Under the pieces are notes generated by a model. The model worked only from the letters and a program-made list of their open reading frames with translations. It did not search any database and had not been told where the DNA came from. A stretch of DNA of 43,791 bases from the NCBI GenBank assembly GCA_015228895.1, contig JADGCR010000001.1, positions 1 to 43,791 on the forward strand. Reading direction: 5' to 3'. Position numbers and translations under genes: made by a program. The first letter of the stretch is position 1. Each line of letters begins with the position of its first letter. This DNA is from Magnetococcales bacterium. GTDB lineage: Bacteria; Pseudomonadota; Magnetococcia; Magnetococcales; Magnetaquicoccaceae. Of the stretch, positions 1 through 12,605 are shown one piece after another.

Positions 1-60
1 ATCAAGACCGGCAAGAAGTTTCATAACTTCTTCGGGGTGCCGAACGCCAACTTCAAGTGA
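1..60 (+). CDS. C-terminal end of an unidentified protein (partial)
   Basis: Frame 1 is open from the window edge to a TGA at 58-60 and gives 19 residues ending in FFGVPNANFK. The next frame's GTG start overlaps this stop (GTGA), which suggests translational coupling to the M24 peptidase gene. Too little is present to name the protein; I do not recognise the tail as a biotin synthesis enzyme, although bioH-like and bioC genes follow. The reading frame itself could be accidental. Confidence 0.45.
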   Translation: MKTGKKFHNFFGVPNANFK

Positions 61-1217
61 CCGGCGCGTCCCCTCCGCCCGCCATGGACACGGCCCGCAT
101 GATCTACGCCGACAGCGAAGCGTCGGCGGATCTCTATTACGCCACCCGGTTTTTCGCGCCGGACCCGTTTCTGTTTCTGCAGGAACCGGGAGGACGGACG
201 CATCTGGTGGTCTCCGCCCTGGAGTTGGACCGGGCCAGACGCACGGCCAGATGTGACGGAGTGCACGACTGGAGCGATGTCAAGGAGCGTTGGCAGGCCG
301 TCCACCCCGGACAGACCCCCGCCACCGGGGATCTGATCCATTTTTTTTTGCAGGAACGGAACCTCCGCCGGATCAGGACCCCGGGAGCCTTTCCCGTGGT
401 GCTGGCGGACCGGTTGCGGGACAGAGGGGTCGAACTTCTCCCGGAAGAGGATCTCTTCTGGCCCGAACGCGCTTTCAAGACCCCGGAGGAGATCCAGGCC
501 ATCGAGGCCGCGCTGGAGGTGACCGCCCTGGGCATGGAGGCCGGGATCGACCTGATCCGGTCCGCCCGGATCGATGGCCCTGGTCCTTTGCTGGTGGAGG
601 GTCTGCCCCTGACCAGCGAATGGGTGCGGGGGGAGATCCACGCCCGACTGGTGCGTTCCGGCGCGGCCCCCCACCACACCATCGTGGCGGGTGGATCGCA
701 AGGCTCCGACCCCCACGAGGAGGGCGATGGCCCTTTGTACCCCCATCAGCCCATCATTCTGGACATCTTTCCCCGCATGGAAAAGACTGGCTACTGGGGT
801 GACATGACCCGCACCATCTGTCGCGGGGAGGCCCCGGAGCGGGTGCGTCGGGCCTGGGAGGCGGTCAAGGCCGCCCAGGAGGTGGCCTGCGCAGGCATCC
901 GGGACGGCGTGTCCGGGCTGGCGATCCACCAGGCGGTCACCGCCTGTTTGACCGCGGCCGGCTTTCCCACCGGCTGTGACGCCCAGGGCCGTCAGGAGGG
1001 ATTTTTTCACGGCACCGGACATGGGCTGGGGCTGGAGATTCACGAATCCCCGCGCATCAGCGGCAAGGAGCAGATTTTGCGGTCCGGCCATGTGGTCACG
1101 GTGGAACCGGGGGTCTACTATCCCGACATGGGAGGGGTGCGGCTGGAGGATGTGGTGGTGGTGGAACAGAACGGCTGTCGCAACCTGACACGGTTTCCCA
1201 AATTTCTAGAGGTCTGA
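57..1217 (+). CDS. M24-family metallopeptidase (Xaa-Pro aminopeptidase-like)
   Basis: The protein has an N-terminal creatinase-like domain (about residues 10-135) and a C-terminal pita-bread catalytic domain. All five metal ligands expected of the M24 family are visible: Asp236 and Asp249 (LDIFPR, WGDMTRT), His322 in HGTGHGLGLEIHE, Glu350 in VEPGVYY and Glu364 in RLEDVVVV. It should be an active dimetal cytosolic exopeptidase acting next to proline, although creatinase-like relatives without peptidase activity exist. The GTG start at 57 overlaps the upstream TGA; an in-frame ATG at 84 is a credible alternative because the recognisable domain begins right after it. Neither start has a clear Shine-Dalgarno. 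The bioH-like gene starts 1 nt after the stop, so this gene is probably co-transcribed with the biotin pair, but no biotin role is known for the family. Confidence 0.88.
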   Translation: MTGASPPPAMDTARMIYADSEASADLYYATRFFAPDPFLFLQEPGGRTHLVVSALELDRARRTARCDGVHDWSDVKERWQAVHPGQTPATGDLIHFFLQERNLRRIRTPGAFPVVLADRLRDRGVELLPEEDLFWPERAFKTPEEIQAIEAALEVTALGMEAGIDLIRSARIDGPGPLLVEGLPLTSEWVRGEIHARLVRSGAAPHHTIVAGGSQGSDPHEEGDGPLYPHQPIILDIFPRMEKTGYWGDMTRTICRGEAPERVRRAWEAVKAAQEVACAGIRDGVSGLAIHQAVTACLTAAGFPTGCDAQGRQEGFFHGTGHGLGLEIHESPRISGKEQILRSGHVVTVEPGVYYPDMGGVRLEDVVVVEQNGCRNLTRFPKFLEV

Positions 1218-1218
1218 C

Positions 1219-1872
1219 TTGTCCGGCCACCTTCTGCTGGTCCATGGCTGGGGATTCGGGGCCGGGGTGTGGCATCCCCTGTTGCGCGCCCTGCCCGAAG
1301 TGACGGCGCACGCCCTGGATCTGGGTTTTTTTGCCAGGGGCCGCCTGGAAATCCCACCCGGAAAACCGTTCATCGCCGTGGGCCATTCGCTGGGATTCTT
1401 GTGGTTGCTCGATCGGTTGCAGGAGCCGGATTTTGCCCGGATGTGTCGCGGTGTGATCAGCATCAACGGTTTCAGCCGGTTCGCGGCGTCAGATGATTTT
1501 ACCTGTGGCGTGCCCCGTCGGGTGTTGGAGCGCATGATCCGGCGTTTGCGCATCGACCCGGCGGAGGTTCTGGAGGCGTTTCAGCGGCAAGCCGGGTTGG
1601 AGAAGCGTTTGCCCGTTCCAGAGGGTCTGGACCGGGAGGCGTTGGCCGCGGGTTTGTCCTGGTTGGCCGCGTGGGACCGGCGCGTCGCCTTGGCAGGCTG
1701 GCGGGGGCCGCTGCTGGCCATCGCCGCCGGGGACGACCGGGTGGTGACCCCGGAGATGACCCGTGCGCTGTTCGGGTCGCAGGTCATTCGCTGGGTGCCG
1801 GAGGGTGGTCATGTGTTGCCGTTGACCCGGCCGGAGGTGTGCGCCGCCTTGGTGGGATCGTTCGTGTCATGA
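1219..1872 (+). CDS. bioH: BioH-like alpha/beta hydrolase (pimeloyl-ACP methyl ester esterase)
   Basis: This 217-residue alpha/beta hydrolase opens with LLLVHGWGFGAGVW, the oxyanion-hole region typical of BioH. The nucleophile is Ser57 in GHSLG, the acid is Asp172 or Asp173 in AGDDRVV, and the base is His198 in EGGHVLPL. BioH hydrolyses the methyl ester of pimeloyl-ACP and so frees the chain made under the BioC disguise. The adjacent bioC gene, whose ATG overlaps this stop (ATGA), makes that role likely. Translation appears to begin at a TTG 1 nt after the M24 stop, because no ATG or GTG lies before the first beta strand. At 217 residues it is somewhat shorter than E. coli BioH, so the lid may be reduced. 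Other small esterases share the fold; the name rests mainly on context. Confidence 0.82.
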   Translation: MSGHLLLVHGWGFGAGVWHPLLRALPEVTAHALDLGFFARGRLEIPPGKPFIAVGHSLGFLWLLDRLQEPDFARMCRGVISINGFSRFAASDDFTCGVPRRVLERMIRRLRIDPAEVLEAFQRQAGLEKRLPVPEGLDREALAAGLSWLAAWDRRVALAGWRGPLLAIAAGDDRVVTPEMTRALFGSQVIRWVPEGGHVLPLTRPEVCAALVGSFVS

Positions 1873-2630
1873 AGCGGCGCCGGGAGGTGGCGGCTGCCTT
1901 CGGGGCCGTGGCGGACGAATACGAGGAGCATGCCCAGGTGCAGCGTCACGCCGCGCGGCGGCTGGCCGACACGCTGCCAGCGCTGCACCTGCCGGAACAG
2001 CCACGGGTGTTGGAGTTGGGCTGCGGTTCCGGTTTGCTGAGTCGCCATCTGCTCCGTCAGCGCCCCAGGGGACACTTTCTTTTGACGGACGCCTCATGGG
2101 CCATGGTGCGGACCGTCAGACAGCGTGTCACGGGGAAAAACTGCCGGTACGCCGTCATGGATGGGGAGCATCCGGCGGTTGCGACGGGTTTGGATCTGAT
2201 TGTCTCGGGATTGACCTGGCAGTGGTTCGGTGACCCGTTGGGCAGTTTTGTCAAGCTTGTTGAGTGGTTGCGTCCCGGGGGGTGGCTGGCTTTATCGACT
2301 CTGGGGGCCTCCACTTTTCAGGAGTGGCGCGACGCCTGTGAGGTCGCGGGCGCGCCCTGTGGCATTTTGTCGTATCCCGGCCGGGCCGACTGGGAGGAGC
2401 GCTTTCCCCCCACGGGTCAGGGAAGTCTCGCGGAGGAGGTCCACGTGGTCCCTCACCTCTCCGCCCTCGCCTTTTTGCAGGGTTTGCGGGCGGTCGGCGC
2501 CGACCGCCCGGCTCCCGGTCATCGTCCGTTGACAGCGGGAGAGTTGCGCCGCGTGTTGCGTCGGCACCAGCGGGCCTTCAATGTGACGTACCGTATCTAT
2601 TACGTGTTGTATCAAAAGGGGATTGGTTAG
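1869..2630 (+). CDS. bioC: Malonyl-ACP O-methyltransferase BioC
   Basis: A class I SAM methyltransferase of 253 residues. Motif I is VLELGCGSGLLSRHL near residue 42, followed by an acidic residue in LLTDAS and the post-motif SGLTWQWF, which is characteristic of BioC. The C-terminal half ends with the AFNVTYRIYYVLYQK segment also seen in BioC proteins. BioC methylates malonyl-ACP so that fatty acid synthase can extend it to pimeloyl-ACP methyl ester. The ATG overlaps the stop of the bioH-like gene by four bases, so the two are translationally coupled. The TAG stop interlocks with the TAA stop of glmU on the other strand (shared bases 2628-2629), leaving no room for an intergenic terminator. 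Confidence 0.93.
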   Translation: MKRRREVAAAFGAVADEYEEHAQVQRHAARRLADTLPALHLPEQPRVLELGCGSGLLSRHLLRQRPRGHFLLTDASWAMVRTVRQRVTGKNCRYAVMDGEHPAVATGLDLIVSGLTWQWFGDPLGSFVKLVEWLRPGGWLALSTLGASTFQEWRDACEVAGAPCGILSYPGRADWEERFPPTGQGSLAEEVHVVPHLSALAFLQGLRAVGADRPAPGHRPLTAGELRRVLRRHQRAFNVTYRIYYVLYQKGIG

Positions 2631-4012
2631 GAGGGGGCTTTTTTGGACTGGACCCTGGCCGCCCACCCGGAAATGTGGGCCTGCGGGGCGCGGGAAACGG
2701 CCAGGGAGGAGGCCGGAACATCCTTGGTCACCGTGGTTCCCGCTCCGATCGTGGCACCCGCGCCCACCCGCACGGGCGCGACGAACTGCACATCCGAGCC
2801 GACAAACACGTTGTCCTCGATGACGGTTTGATGCTTGCGCACCCCATCGTAATTGCAGGTGATGGTGCCGGCGCCGACATTGACGCCGCTGCCCACCTCC
2901 GCATCCCCGATATAGCTCAGATGATTCACCTTGGAACCAGCGCCGATCCGGGATTTTTTGATCTCGCAGAAATTGCCGATTTTGGCCTTGCGGGCCAGGT
3001 GGGTGCCAGGGCGCAACCGGGCGTAGGGTCCGATCTCGCTGGCCCCTTCGATCTCCACCCCGTCCAGATGGCAATAGGGCAGAATCCGGCAGTCCGGGCC
3101 AACCCGACTGGCCTGCATGTGGCAGAATGGCCCGATGTGACACCTCTCCCCCACCACGCTTCCCGGTCCCAGCATCACCTGAGGCTCGATGACCGTATCC
3201 ACGCCGATCACCGCGTCCGCCGCCAGCCAGCAGGAACCCGGATCGATGAAGGTGACCCCCTCGGCCATTAACCGCGCGGTCATCCGGTCGCGGAACACCG
3301 CTTCCAGGCGGGCCAGCTGGGCGCGGTCGTTGACCCCGGACAGGGAGAGTCCATCCGCCACGCGCAGGCCGTCCACCCGTCCCTCGGCCAGGGCCATGGG
3401 CACGATGTCCGGGAGATAGTATTCGTTCTGGGCGTTGTGATTGGCAATGCGCTCCACCCATCCGGGCAGATGGTCCAGGTCCACGCAATAAAATCCGGTA
3501 TTGATCTCGTTGACACCCCGTTCGGCGCCATTCGCGTCCTTCTCTTCGACAATCCTCTCCAGGCCGCCCCGGGCATCGCGCACCACCCGTCCATAACCCG
3601 CCGGGTTGGTCAGGGTGGTGGTCAGCAGGGTCAGCAGATTGTGTCGCGTCCGGTGGTGGTCCAACAGGGTTTGCAGGGTTTTGGTGTCAACCAGGGGGTG
3701 ATCCCCGTTCAGGATCAACAGCTCTCCGGCCAGACCGCGCAGGTCGTCCAAAGCGCACCGCACCGCATGCCCGGTACCCTTGCGTTCCGTCTGCCGCACC
3801 CAGTGGATGTCCGGTGCCGCCAGACTCCTTTCCACCTGTTCGGCCTCGAATCCGGTCACCACCACCAGACGGTCCGGCTGCAAACCGCGCACCGCACGGA
3901 GAATGTGCCATAATAAAGGTTGTCCAGCCAGGGAGTGGAGCACCTTGGGGAGTTGGGAACGCATCCGCGTGCCTTGGCCGGCGGCCAGTATCAGCACGGA
4001 ACAACGGTTCAT
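2627..4012 (-). CDS. glmU: Bifunctional GlcNAc-1-P uridyltransferase / GlcN-1-P acetyltransferase
   Basis: A full-length GlmU of 461 residues. The N-terminal uridyltransferase domain shows LILAAGQGTRMRSQLPKVL and later LNGDHPLV. The C-terminal left-handed beta-helix has hexapeptide repeats from about residue 250, with the acetyl-transfer region RLRPGTHLARKAKIGNF and the NVGAGTITCNYDGVRKH motif. It makes UDP-GlcNAc from GlcN-1-P for peptidoglycan and LPS. It lies 39 bp downstream of atpC in the same direction, the arrangement found in many proteobacteria, so it probably shares the ATPase transcript. The Shine-Dalgarno before its ATG is weak. GlmS, which starts the same pathway, is encoded about 8.6 kb away on the other strand. 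Confidence 0.97.
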   Translation of the reverse strand: MNRCSVLILAAGQGTRMRSQLPKVLHSLAGQPLLWHILRAVRGLQPDRLVVVTGFEAEQVERSLAAPDIHWVRQTERKGTGHAVRCALDDLRGLAGELLILNGDHPLVDTKTLQTLLDHHRTRHNLLTLLTTTLTNPAGYGRVVRDARGGLERIVEEKDANGAERGVNEINTGFYCVDLDHLPGWVERIANHNAQNEYYLPDIVPMALAEGRVDGLRVADGLSLSGVNDRAQLARLEAVFRDRMTARLMAEGVTFIDPGSCWLAADAVIGVDTVIEPQVMLGPGSVVGERCHIGPFCHMQASRVGPDCRILPYCHLDGVEIEGASEIGPYARLRPGTHLARKAKIGNFCEIKKSRIGAGSKVNHLSYIGDAEVGSGVNVGAGTITCNYDGVRKHQTVIEDNVFVGSDVQFVAPVRVGAGATIGAGTTVTKDVPASSLAVSRAPQAHISGWAARVQSKKAPS

Positions 4013-4051
4013 GTGGACGCTTCTTTTGCAGGAGTCGCCATCGGAGAGCGA

Positions 4052-4480
4052 TCAGGACTTTTGTTTGTCGAGCAGCGCCTGACAAACATCGGCAAAATCC
4101 AGACGGGATTGCCAGTATACGCCCTGGGGATCAGCCGGGGTCAGACTGGAGAGTTTTTCCCGCGCCTCTTTCCTCTCCTGATCCACCTGGGGACGACGGA
4201 GCTCCTCCCGTGCCATGGCCCGTTCCGTCAGGATGGTCACTTTGCCCGGCAGGATCTCCGCGTAACCGCCGGCAATGGCGTACCGTCTGGCCTTTTCATC
4301 CTCTTCGCCGGTGTGGCTCCCCACGGTCAGGACACCCGCCTGCAACAAAGTCACGAAGGGAGCGTGTCCGGCCATGACGCCGAAATAACCTTCCGCCCCA
4401 GGTGCTGTGACCAGGTCGGTCTCCTCGGAGAGCAGCAACGCTTCCGGGGTGACGATCTCCAGTTGAACGACAATGGACAT
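4052..4480 (-). CDS. atpC: F1 ATP synthase epsilon subunit
   Basis: 142 residues with the expected N-terminal beta-sandwich (LEIVTPEALLLSEETDLVTAPGAEG is diagnostic) and a C-terminal helical hairpin rich in Glu, Arg and Lys. Epsilon is part of the central stalk, couples rotation to the F0 ring and inhibits ATP hydrolysis when its C-terminal helices extend. It follows atpD by 14 bp in the minus-strand operon and is followed by glmU. Confidence 0.97.
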   Translation of the reverse strand: MSIVVQLEIVTPEALLLSEETDLVTAPGAEGYFGVMAGHAPFVTLLQAGVLTVGSHTGEEDEKARRYAIAGGYAEILPGKVTILTERAMAREELRRPQVDQERKEAREKLSSLTPADPQGVYWQSRLDFADVCQALLDKQKS

Positions 4481-4494
4481 GATTCGGTTATCCT

Positions 4495-6884
<2,390 letters not shown>

Positions 6885-6923
6885 GCGCCCTTACCTTGCG
6901 TGACTCGTTAAGCAGCTGGCTTT

Positions 6924-8495
<1,572 letters not shown>

Positions 8496-8501
8496 CGACA
8501 G

Positions 8502-9041
8502 TTATCCTCTCATCTGGGCTTTAAGCCGGGTCAAATGGTTGCGTACGGAATAGTCCATCATCAGACTTCCGATCCGCACAACGATACCGCCAAGAAGGTC
8601 GGGTTGGGTGGCACTCTCCAGCCGGATCTCTTTTCCGGTGATTTTGGCAAGGGCATTTTTCAGGGCTTCGGCATGGTTGTCCGCAAGAGGCGTCGGGGTC
8701 TGGATCGAGACGGTCATGCGTCCGCAACGCACTTCGGTTTCACGATGATACGCGCCGATGATGGCCTCCACAAGACCCATGCGCCGTTTGTCCACCAGCA
8801 GTTTCAGCAGATTTCCGGTAATGGGGGCGGGAGCGGCCCGGGCGATGAAGGTATCGATCGCGGCCTGCTTTTCGTGGGTGGGCGCTGTGGGACTGGTGAG
8901 CAGAAATTTCAGCGCAGGCGTGGTTTGCAAAAGCTCCGAGAAACGGGTGAGATCCTCACCCACCGTCACCAGGAGGTTTTGTTCCGACGCCAGATTCGCT
9001 ATGGCATTTGCGTAACGTTTGGCCAGGGCAAGATTCAGCAC
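8502..9041 (-). CDS. atpH: F1 ATP synthase delta subunit
   Basis: With the GTG start at 9041 the protein is 179 residues, the normal AtpH length. The frame stays open upstream to 9119, but the family begins at LNLALAKRYANAIANLA, and AGAGGA stands about 8 nt before this GTG. It is the peripheral-stalk protein that caps the F1 head. As first gene of atpHAGDC, its 5' region (9042-9280) should carry the operon promoter. No atpB, atpE or atpF gene is near, so the F0 genes must lie elsewhere, as in alphaproteobacteria. Confidence 0.93.
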   Translation of the reverse strand: MLNLALAKRYANAIANLASEQNLLVTVGEDLTRFSELLQTTPALKFLLTSPTAPTHEKQAAIDTFIARAAPAPITGNLLKLLVDKRRMGLVEAIIGAYHRETEVRCGRMTVSIQTPTPLADNHAEALKNALAKITGKEIRLESATQPDLLGGIVVRIGSLMMDYSVRNHLTRLKAQMRG

Positions 9042-9201
9042 GATCAGTCCTCTTTTCGTTTCGGAAATTTTTGGGTGCAAAAGTTGCACTTTGCCTCGAC
9101 GGAGGATTGAATACCACACCTTGCTTGATCAATTCAACGGTTCGTGAAACAAAAATGACGATTTTGCTCCAGCGGAAAAAAAGGGGGGCTGTGACGGCGA
9201 A

Positions 9202-9228
9202 AAGGGGCTATAGTGTTGTTCGCCCCTT
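9202..9228. repeat. Inverted repeat in the atpH-fxsA divergent intergenic region
   Basis: AAGGGGC (9202-9208) and GCCCCTT (9222-9228) form a perfect 7-bp inverted repeat with a 13-nt spacer. The spacer begins with TATAGT (9209-9214), a fair -10 box for fxsA, although I see no convincing -35 17 bp upstream. The repeat could be an operator over the fxsA promoter or a leader hairpin. No firm promoter can be assigned to the atp operon in this gap. Confidence 0.3.
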
Positions 9229-9280
9229 CGCCGCTGGCGTGGGAGTGGATTGATCTGATCGCCTGCTTCGGAGAGCCCGC

Positions 9281-9721
9281 ATGAACCGTTTTTTGCTGTT
9301 TGTCTTTGTTGTCGTGCCATTTGTCGAAATCTGGCTGTTGATCTGGGTGGGCCGGTCCATCGGGGCGGGCAACGTGGTGCTCTCCCTGCTGGCCTCGGCC
9401 TTTTTTGGCATCTACATGATCCGCCACGAGGGGATGCGCACCCTGGGGGCGATCCAGGACCGCCTGGGACGCAAGGAGATCCCCGGCGATGAACTCCTGG
9501 ACGGCGCCATGTTGTTGCTGGCCGGAGTGCTGTTCATCGTGCCCGGCTACCTTTCGGATCTGGCGGGTTTCATTCTGGTGTTCCCCTGGACGCGGATTCC
9601 CCTGCGCAACGCCTTCCTCTCCCTGTTGCAGGAACGCATGCGCGCCGCCGCTTTCCATGGGGACCCGTCCTCCATGGTGATCGAGGGCGAGACCTTGCGC
9701 AGGCATGACGACGATTATTGA
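9281..9721 (+). CDS. fxsA: FxsA family membrane protein
   Basis: 146 residues with the FxsA pattern: an N-terminal membrane helix containing VPFVEIWLLIWVG, a second hydrophobic segment (VVLSLLASAFFGIYMIR), and a third block with LLLAGVLFIVPGYLSDLAGFIL, followed by a soluble tail. FxsA is an inner-membrane protein named for suppressing F-plasmid exclusion of phage T7 in E. coli; its physiological role is unknown. It stands divergent from the ATPase operon and 49 bp before the metallophosphatase gene, with which it may be co-transcribed. Confidence 0.92.
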   Translation: MNRFLLFVFVVVPFVEIWLLIWVGRSIGAGNVVLSLLASAFFGIYMIRHEGMRTLGAIQDRLGRKEIPGDELLDGAMLLLAGVLFIVPGYLSDLAGFILVFPWTRIPLRNAFLSLLQERMRAAAFHGDPSSMVIEGETLRRHDDDY

Positions 9722-9770
9722 TCGATCGGGGCATTTTCTCCAAGACGTGCACACACTATAAAGGTGATCC

Positions 9771-11375
9771 ATGAGGATTTCAATGAGAAGCGTGGGGGTT
9801 GTTCTGGTGTTGATGGTCGTCGCGGCCCTGGGGACGCCCCCGGCCTCCGGCGCGGCGGCCTCCGGCGGGGTGCTGGCCTACGTGATCCTGGGAGAAAAGG
9901 GCCATGCCATGAAAGGGGAGACCGTGCCCATCGCCCGTCTGGTGCTGGAACACGGACAGGGCTTCAAGGACATCTCCTGCGAATCCTTGACCATGAGCGC
10001 CGCCCGGGGGCAATCCGTCAAACTCGCCACCCGGCCCAATCCCAACCCCACGGAACTGCCCGTCACCCTTTGCGAGGCCGTCATTCCCTTTGCGCAGACC
10101 CATCAGAGCAGGGGGGAGAGCTGGACCGTGAGCCAACCGGGGGGGAAATCCTTCCCGGTGCAGCTCCCGACGGTCAGTCGGACGCCGGAGACGACCTTGA
10201 TTCTGGGGGATACCGGTTGCCGGGACACCTCGGCGCAAAAGTGCGCCGACAAGGACGCGCAGTGGCCCTTTCCCACGGTCATGGCCTCTCAGATGGCCAG
10301 ACAGCTGCAATCCAGGGAGAAACCCGCCGTGATCATCCATGTGGGCGACTTCAAGTATCGTGGCAAGAAGGACGACACCGGAACCCCGAAAAAATGGACC
10401 AACTGGAAGGCGGATTTCTTCCAGCCCATGCAGGGTTCCCCGGATGGGGACAATCTGTTCGCCATGGCCCCCTGGGTGGTGGCGCGAGGCAACCATGAGC
10501 TCTGCACCACCATGGGGAACAACGGGGATGGCTGGTACTATCTTCTCGACCCCACCTCCTCCGTGGCGGGGGATTCGCCTCAACAGGTCGCGGAGAACTC
10601 CTGCAAGGGGGCGGGCGATGGCATGACCCGGCCCTATCGTCTGGATTTCGCCAACGGTTTGAGCCTGGTGGTGGCGGATACGGCGAACCTGTACGAGTCC
10701 AGGGAGGTCTGCGACGCCGACAGGCAACGACTGGTCAAGTGGTATCAGGAGATCGAGCGCCATTTCAAGGGCAGCGGGCGCCATGCCTGGCTGGTCACCC
10801 ACAAGCCCACCTGGGCCGTGCTGGGGAATTGCGGCAAGCCGGGTTTCAGCAATGCCACCCCCCAGGCGGCCGTGGAGGCCCTGGACCATCACGCCCTGCC
10901 GGAAAACCTCCAACTGGTCCTGGCGGGTCACAAGCATCTTTACACCAGCATGGATGTCAACCCCAGGGAGGAGAAGCGGCGCATCCTGGAACTGGTGAGC
11001 GGCAACGGGGGGGTGCAGCTCAATACCAAGGCCTACAGCGGCTGTCTCAAATACAACGGCGGCAAGCATGTGAAGGATTTTTATGCGGAGGCCAGGGGCA
11101 TGAGCCGTTTCGGTTTCATCGTCGGCAAACTGGAGGGTGGCCAATCCGTGGCGGGGTGGAAGCTTCAGGTCAAGGCTTTCAAGAGTGTCTCGGGTGGCGG
11201 GGATTGGGGGGGACTGGTCACCGCCGAGGTGTGCGAATTTCCAGTCAAGACCGGCAAGCCGGCCTGTGAAATCAAGGAGGACGCGCTGTTTGCCAGGCCC
11301 TGCTCCTCCTGCGACAAGGTGGATGACCCGGACAAGGACGCCAAAAACTGTCAGTCCGGAGAGGACGACGACTGA
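9771..11375 (+). CDS. Secreted calcineurin-like metallophosphoesterase
   Basis: 534 residues. An N-terminal signal peptide (MRSVGVVLVLMVVAALGTPPASGAAA) predicts export. The phosphoesterase core carries all five family blocks: Asp147 in ILGDTG, Asp193 in HVGDFKYRG, GNHE at 240-243, His344 in VTHKP and GHKH at 386-389, so it should bind two metals and be active. The arrangement resembles purple acid phosphatases or secreted phosphodiesterases. An N-terminal region of about 110 residues precedes the core, and the protein ends in a Cys- and Asp-rich tail (CSSCDK, then DPDKDAKNCQSGEDDD) that could bind metal or be disulfide-bonded. AAGGTGATCC just before the ATG includes a short Shine-Dalgarno; an in-frame ATG four codons later is also possible. 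The substrate is unknown. Confidence 0.87.
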   Translation: MRISMRSVGVVLVLMVVAALGTPPASGAAASGGVLAYVILGEKGHAMKGETVPIARLVLEHGQGFKDISCESLTMSAARGQSVKLATRPNPNPTELPVTLCEAVIPFAQTHQSRGESWTVSQPGGKSFPVQLPTVSRTPETTLILGDTGCRDTSAQKCADKDAQWPFPTVMASQMARQLQSREKPAVIIHVGDFKYRGKKDDTGTPKKWTNWKADFFQPMQGSPDGDNLFAMAPWVVARGNHELCTTMGNNGDGWYYLLDPTSSVAGDSPQQVAENSCKGAGDGMTRPYRLDFANGLSLVVADTANLYESREVCDADRQRLVKWYQEIERHFKGSGRHAWLVTHKPTWAVLGNCGKPGFSNATPQAAVEALDHHALPENLQLVLAGHKHLYTSMDVNPREEKRRILELVSGNGGVQLNTKAYSGCLKYNGGKHVKDFYAEARGMSRFGFIVGKLEGGQSVAGWKLQVKAFKSVSGGGDWGGLVTAEVCEFPVKTGKPACEIKEDALFARPCSSCDKVDDPDKDAKNCQSGEDDD

Positions 11376-11392
11376 CAACGGATGACCGCATC

Positions 11393-12478
11393 ATGAAAAA
11401 AAGGATTTGGTGCGCCGTTTCGGGACACGGGTATGGACACTTTTCCCAGGTGGCGCCCATCCTGAATCTCCTGGCGCGCGCGATTCCCGATTTGCGGGTG
11501 CATGTCACCGGGGGGATTCCGGGGGCGCTGATTGCCAGGATGTTGGCCTGTCCGTTCACCCATGATCCGGAAAACCGGGATGTGGGTCTGGTGCAGTCCG
11601 ATCCCCTGGAGATCGATTGCCCGGCCACCGCGGCGGCGGTGGGGCGGTTGCACCGGGAGTGGTCCGCGCGGGTGCAGGCGGAGGCCGGGCGCATGGCCGA
11701 CTGGTCTCCGGATCTGGTGCTGGCCAACATTCCCTATCTCTCCCTGGCCGCCAGCCATCTCCTCGGGGTGCCCAGCGTCGCCATCTCCTCGTTGACCTGG
11801 GACGAGGTGCTGGAGGTTTATCTCCCCGATCATCCGGACCTGCCCGCGTGGCGGGACACCATGCGCGCGGCCTACGGGACCACCACCCTGGCCCTGCTGG
11901 CGACCCCCGCGTTGCCGCGCAATCCGTTTCCCGTCCGGGAGACCATTCCCCCCGTCACCACCCCCGGCACCCCGCGACCCGAGGCGTTGCGACAGGCGTT
12001 GGGCATCCGGGACCGGCGGCCCGTCGTGCTGGTGACTTTGGGGGGGATTCCGGCCCACTGTCTGCCGGTGGACGCCATGATCGGGGATGCCCGGTTTCAC
12101 TGGCTGGTGGATGGGCCCTGTGTGGCCACCCATGACCACCTCCATCCCCTCGCCCCCATGCCCCACCTGCCGTTTCACGATCTGACCGCGTCCGTGGATG
12201 GCATCATCAGCAAACCGGGCTACGGCATGGCCATCGGTGCCACGGCCAACCAGATCCCTTTCCTGTATGTCAAACGGGGCCTGTTTCCCGACGAGCCGCC
12301 CATCTGCGCCTGGATCGAGCGCCATGGCCGCGCCCGGGAGCTCACCGGCCCGGAGTTCCGCCAGGGACGGTTCGGCACGCTCATGGGGCGACTGATGGAA
12401 CGGCCCGCCAAGACCCCTCCCGACGTCCAGGGCGCGACCGTGGCGGCCGGAATCCTCCTCGACCGTTTTCTGCGCTGA
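11393..12478 (+). CDS. GT-B fold glycosyltransferase-like protein (MurG/GT28-like)
   Basis: 361 residues. The N-terminus (WCAVSGHGYGHFSQVAPILNLL) has the glycine/histidine-rich first loop of GT-B enzymes such as MurG and the N-terminal domain of plant L-arabinokinase. The C-terminal half has VVLVTLGGIP, a second Rossmann start, and VDGIISKPGYGMAIGATANQIPFLYV, equivalent to the donor-binding segment of GT28 proteins. No signal peptide or membrane helix is seen, so it is cytosolic or peripheral. It starts 17 bp after the phosphoesterase gene. Sugar donor and acceptor cannot be told from sequence, and catalytic activity is inferred. Confidence 0.7.
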   Translation: MKKRIWCAVSGHGYGHFSQVAPILNLLARAIPDLRVHVTGGIPGALIARMLACPFTHDPENRDVGLVQSDPLEIDCPATAAAVGRLHREWSARVQAEAGRMADWSPDLVLANIPYLSLAASHLLGVPSVAISSLTWDEVLEVYLPDHPDLPAWRDTMRAAYGTTTLALLATPALPRNPFPVRETIPPVTTPGTPRPEALRQALGIRDRRPVVLVTLGGIPAHCLPVDAMIGDARFHWLVDGPCVATHDHLHPLAPMPHLPFHDLTASVDGIISKPGYGMAIGATANQIPFLYVKRGLFPDEPPICAWIERHGRARELTGPEFRQGRFGTLMGRLMERPAKTPPDVQGATVAAGILLDRFLR

Positions 12479-12605
12479 CCCGCGGCCTTTGTCGGCTCGT
12501 CACCTCTGGAGGCCGTTCGTCCCGGACGATTGCGGTTCCATTCGATAACGATTTCATGGCATACTCCCTTTTTGTACGGTCAACAAAAATACTGGAGAAA
12601 AAAAC

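Noticed and set aside
12479..12605. glmS ribozyme/riboswitch upstream of glmS
   Set aside because: The 127-bp gap lacks the ribozyme core and is too short and dissimilar; such elements are found mainly in Gram-positive bacteria.
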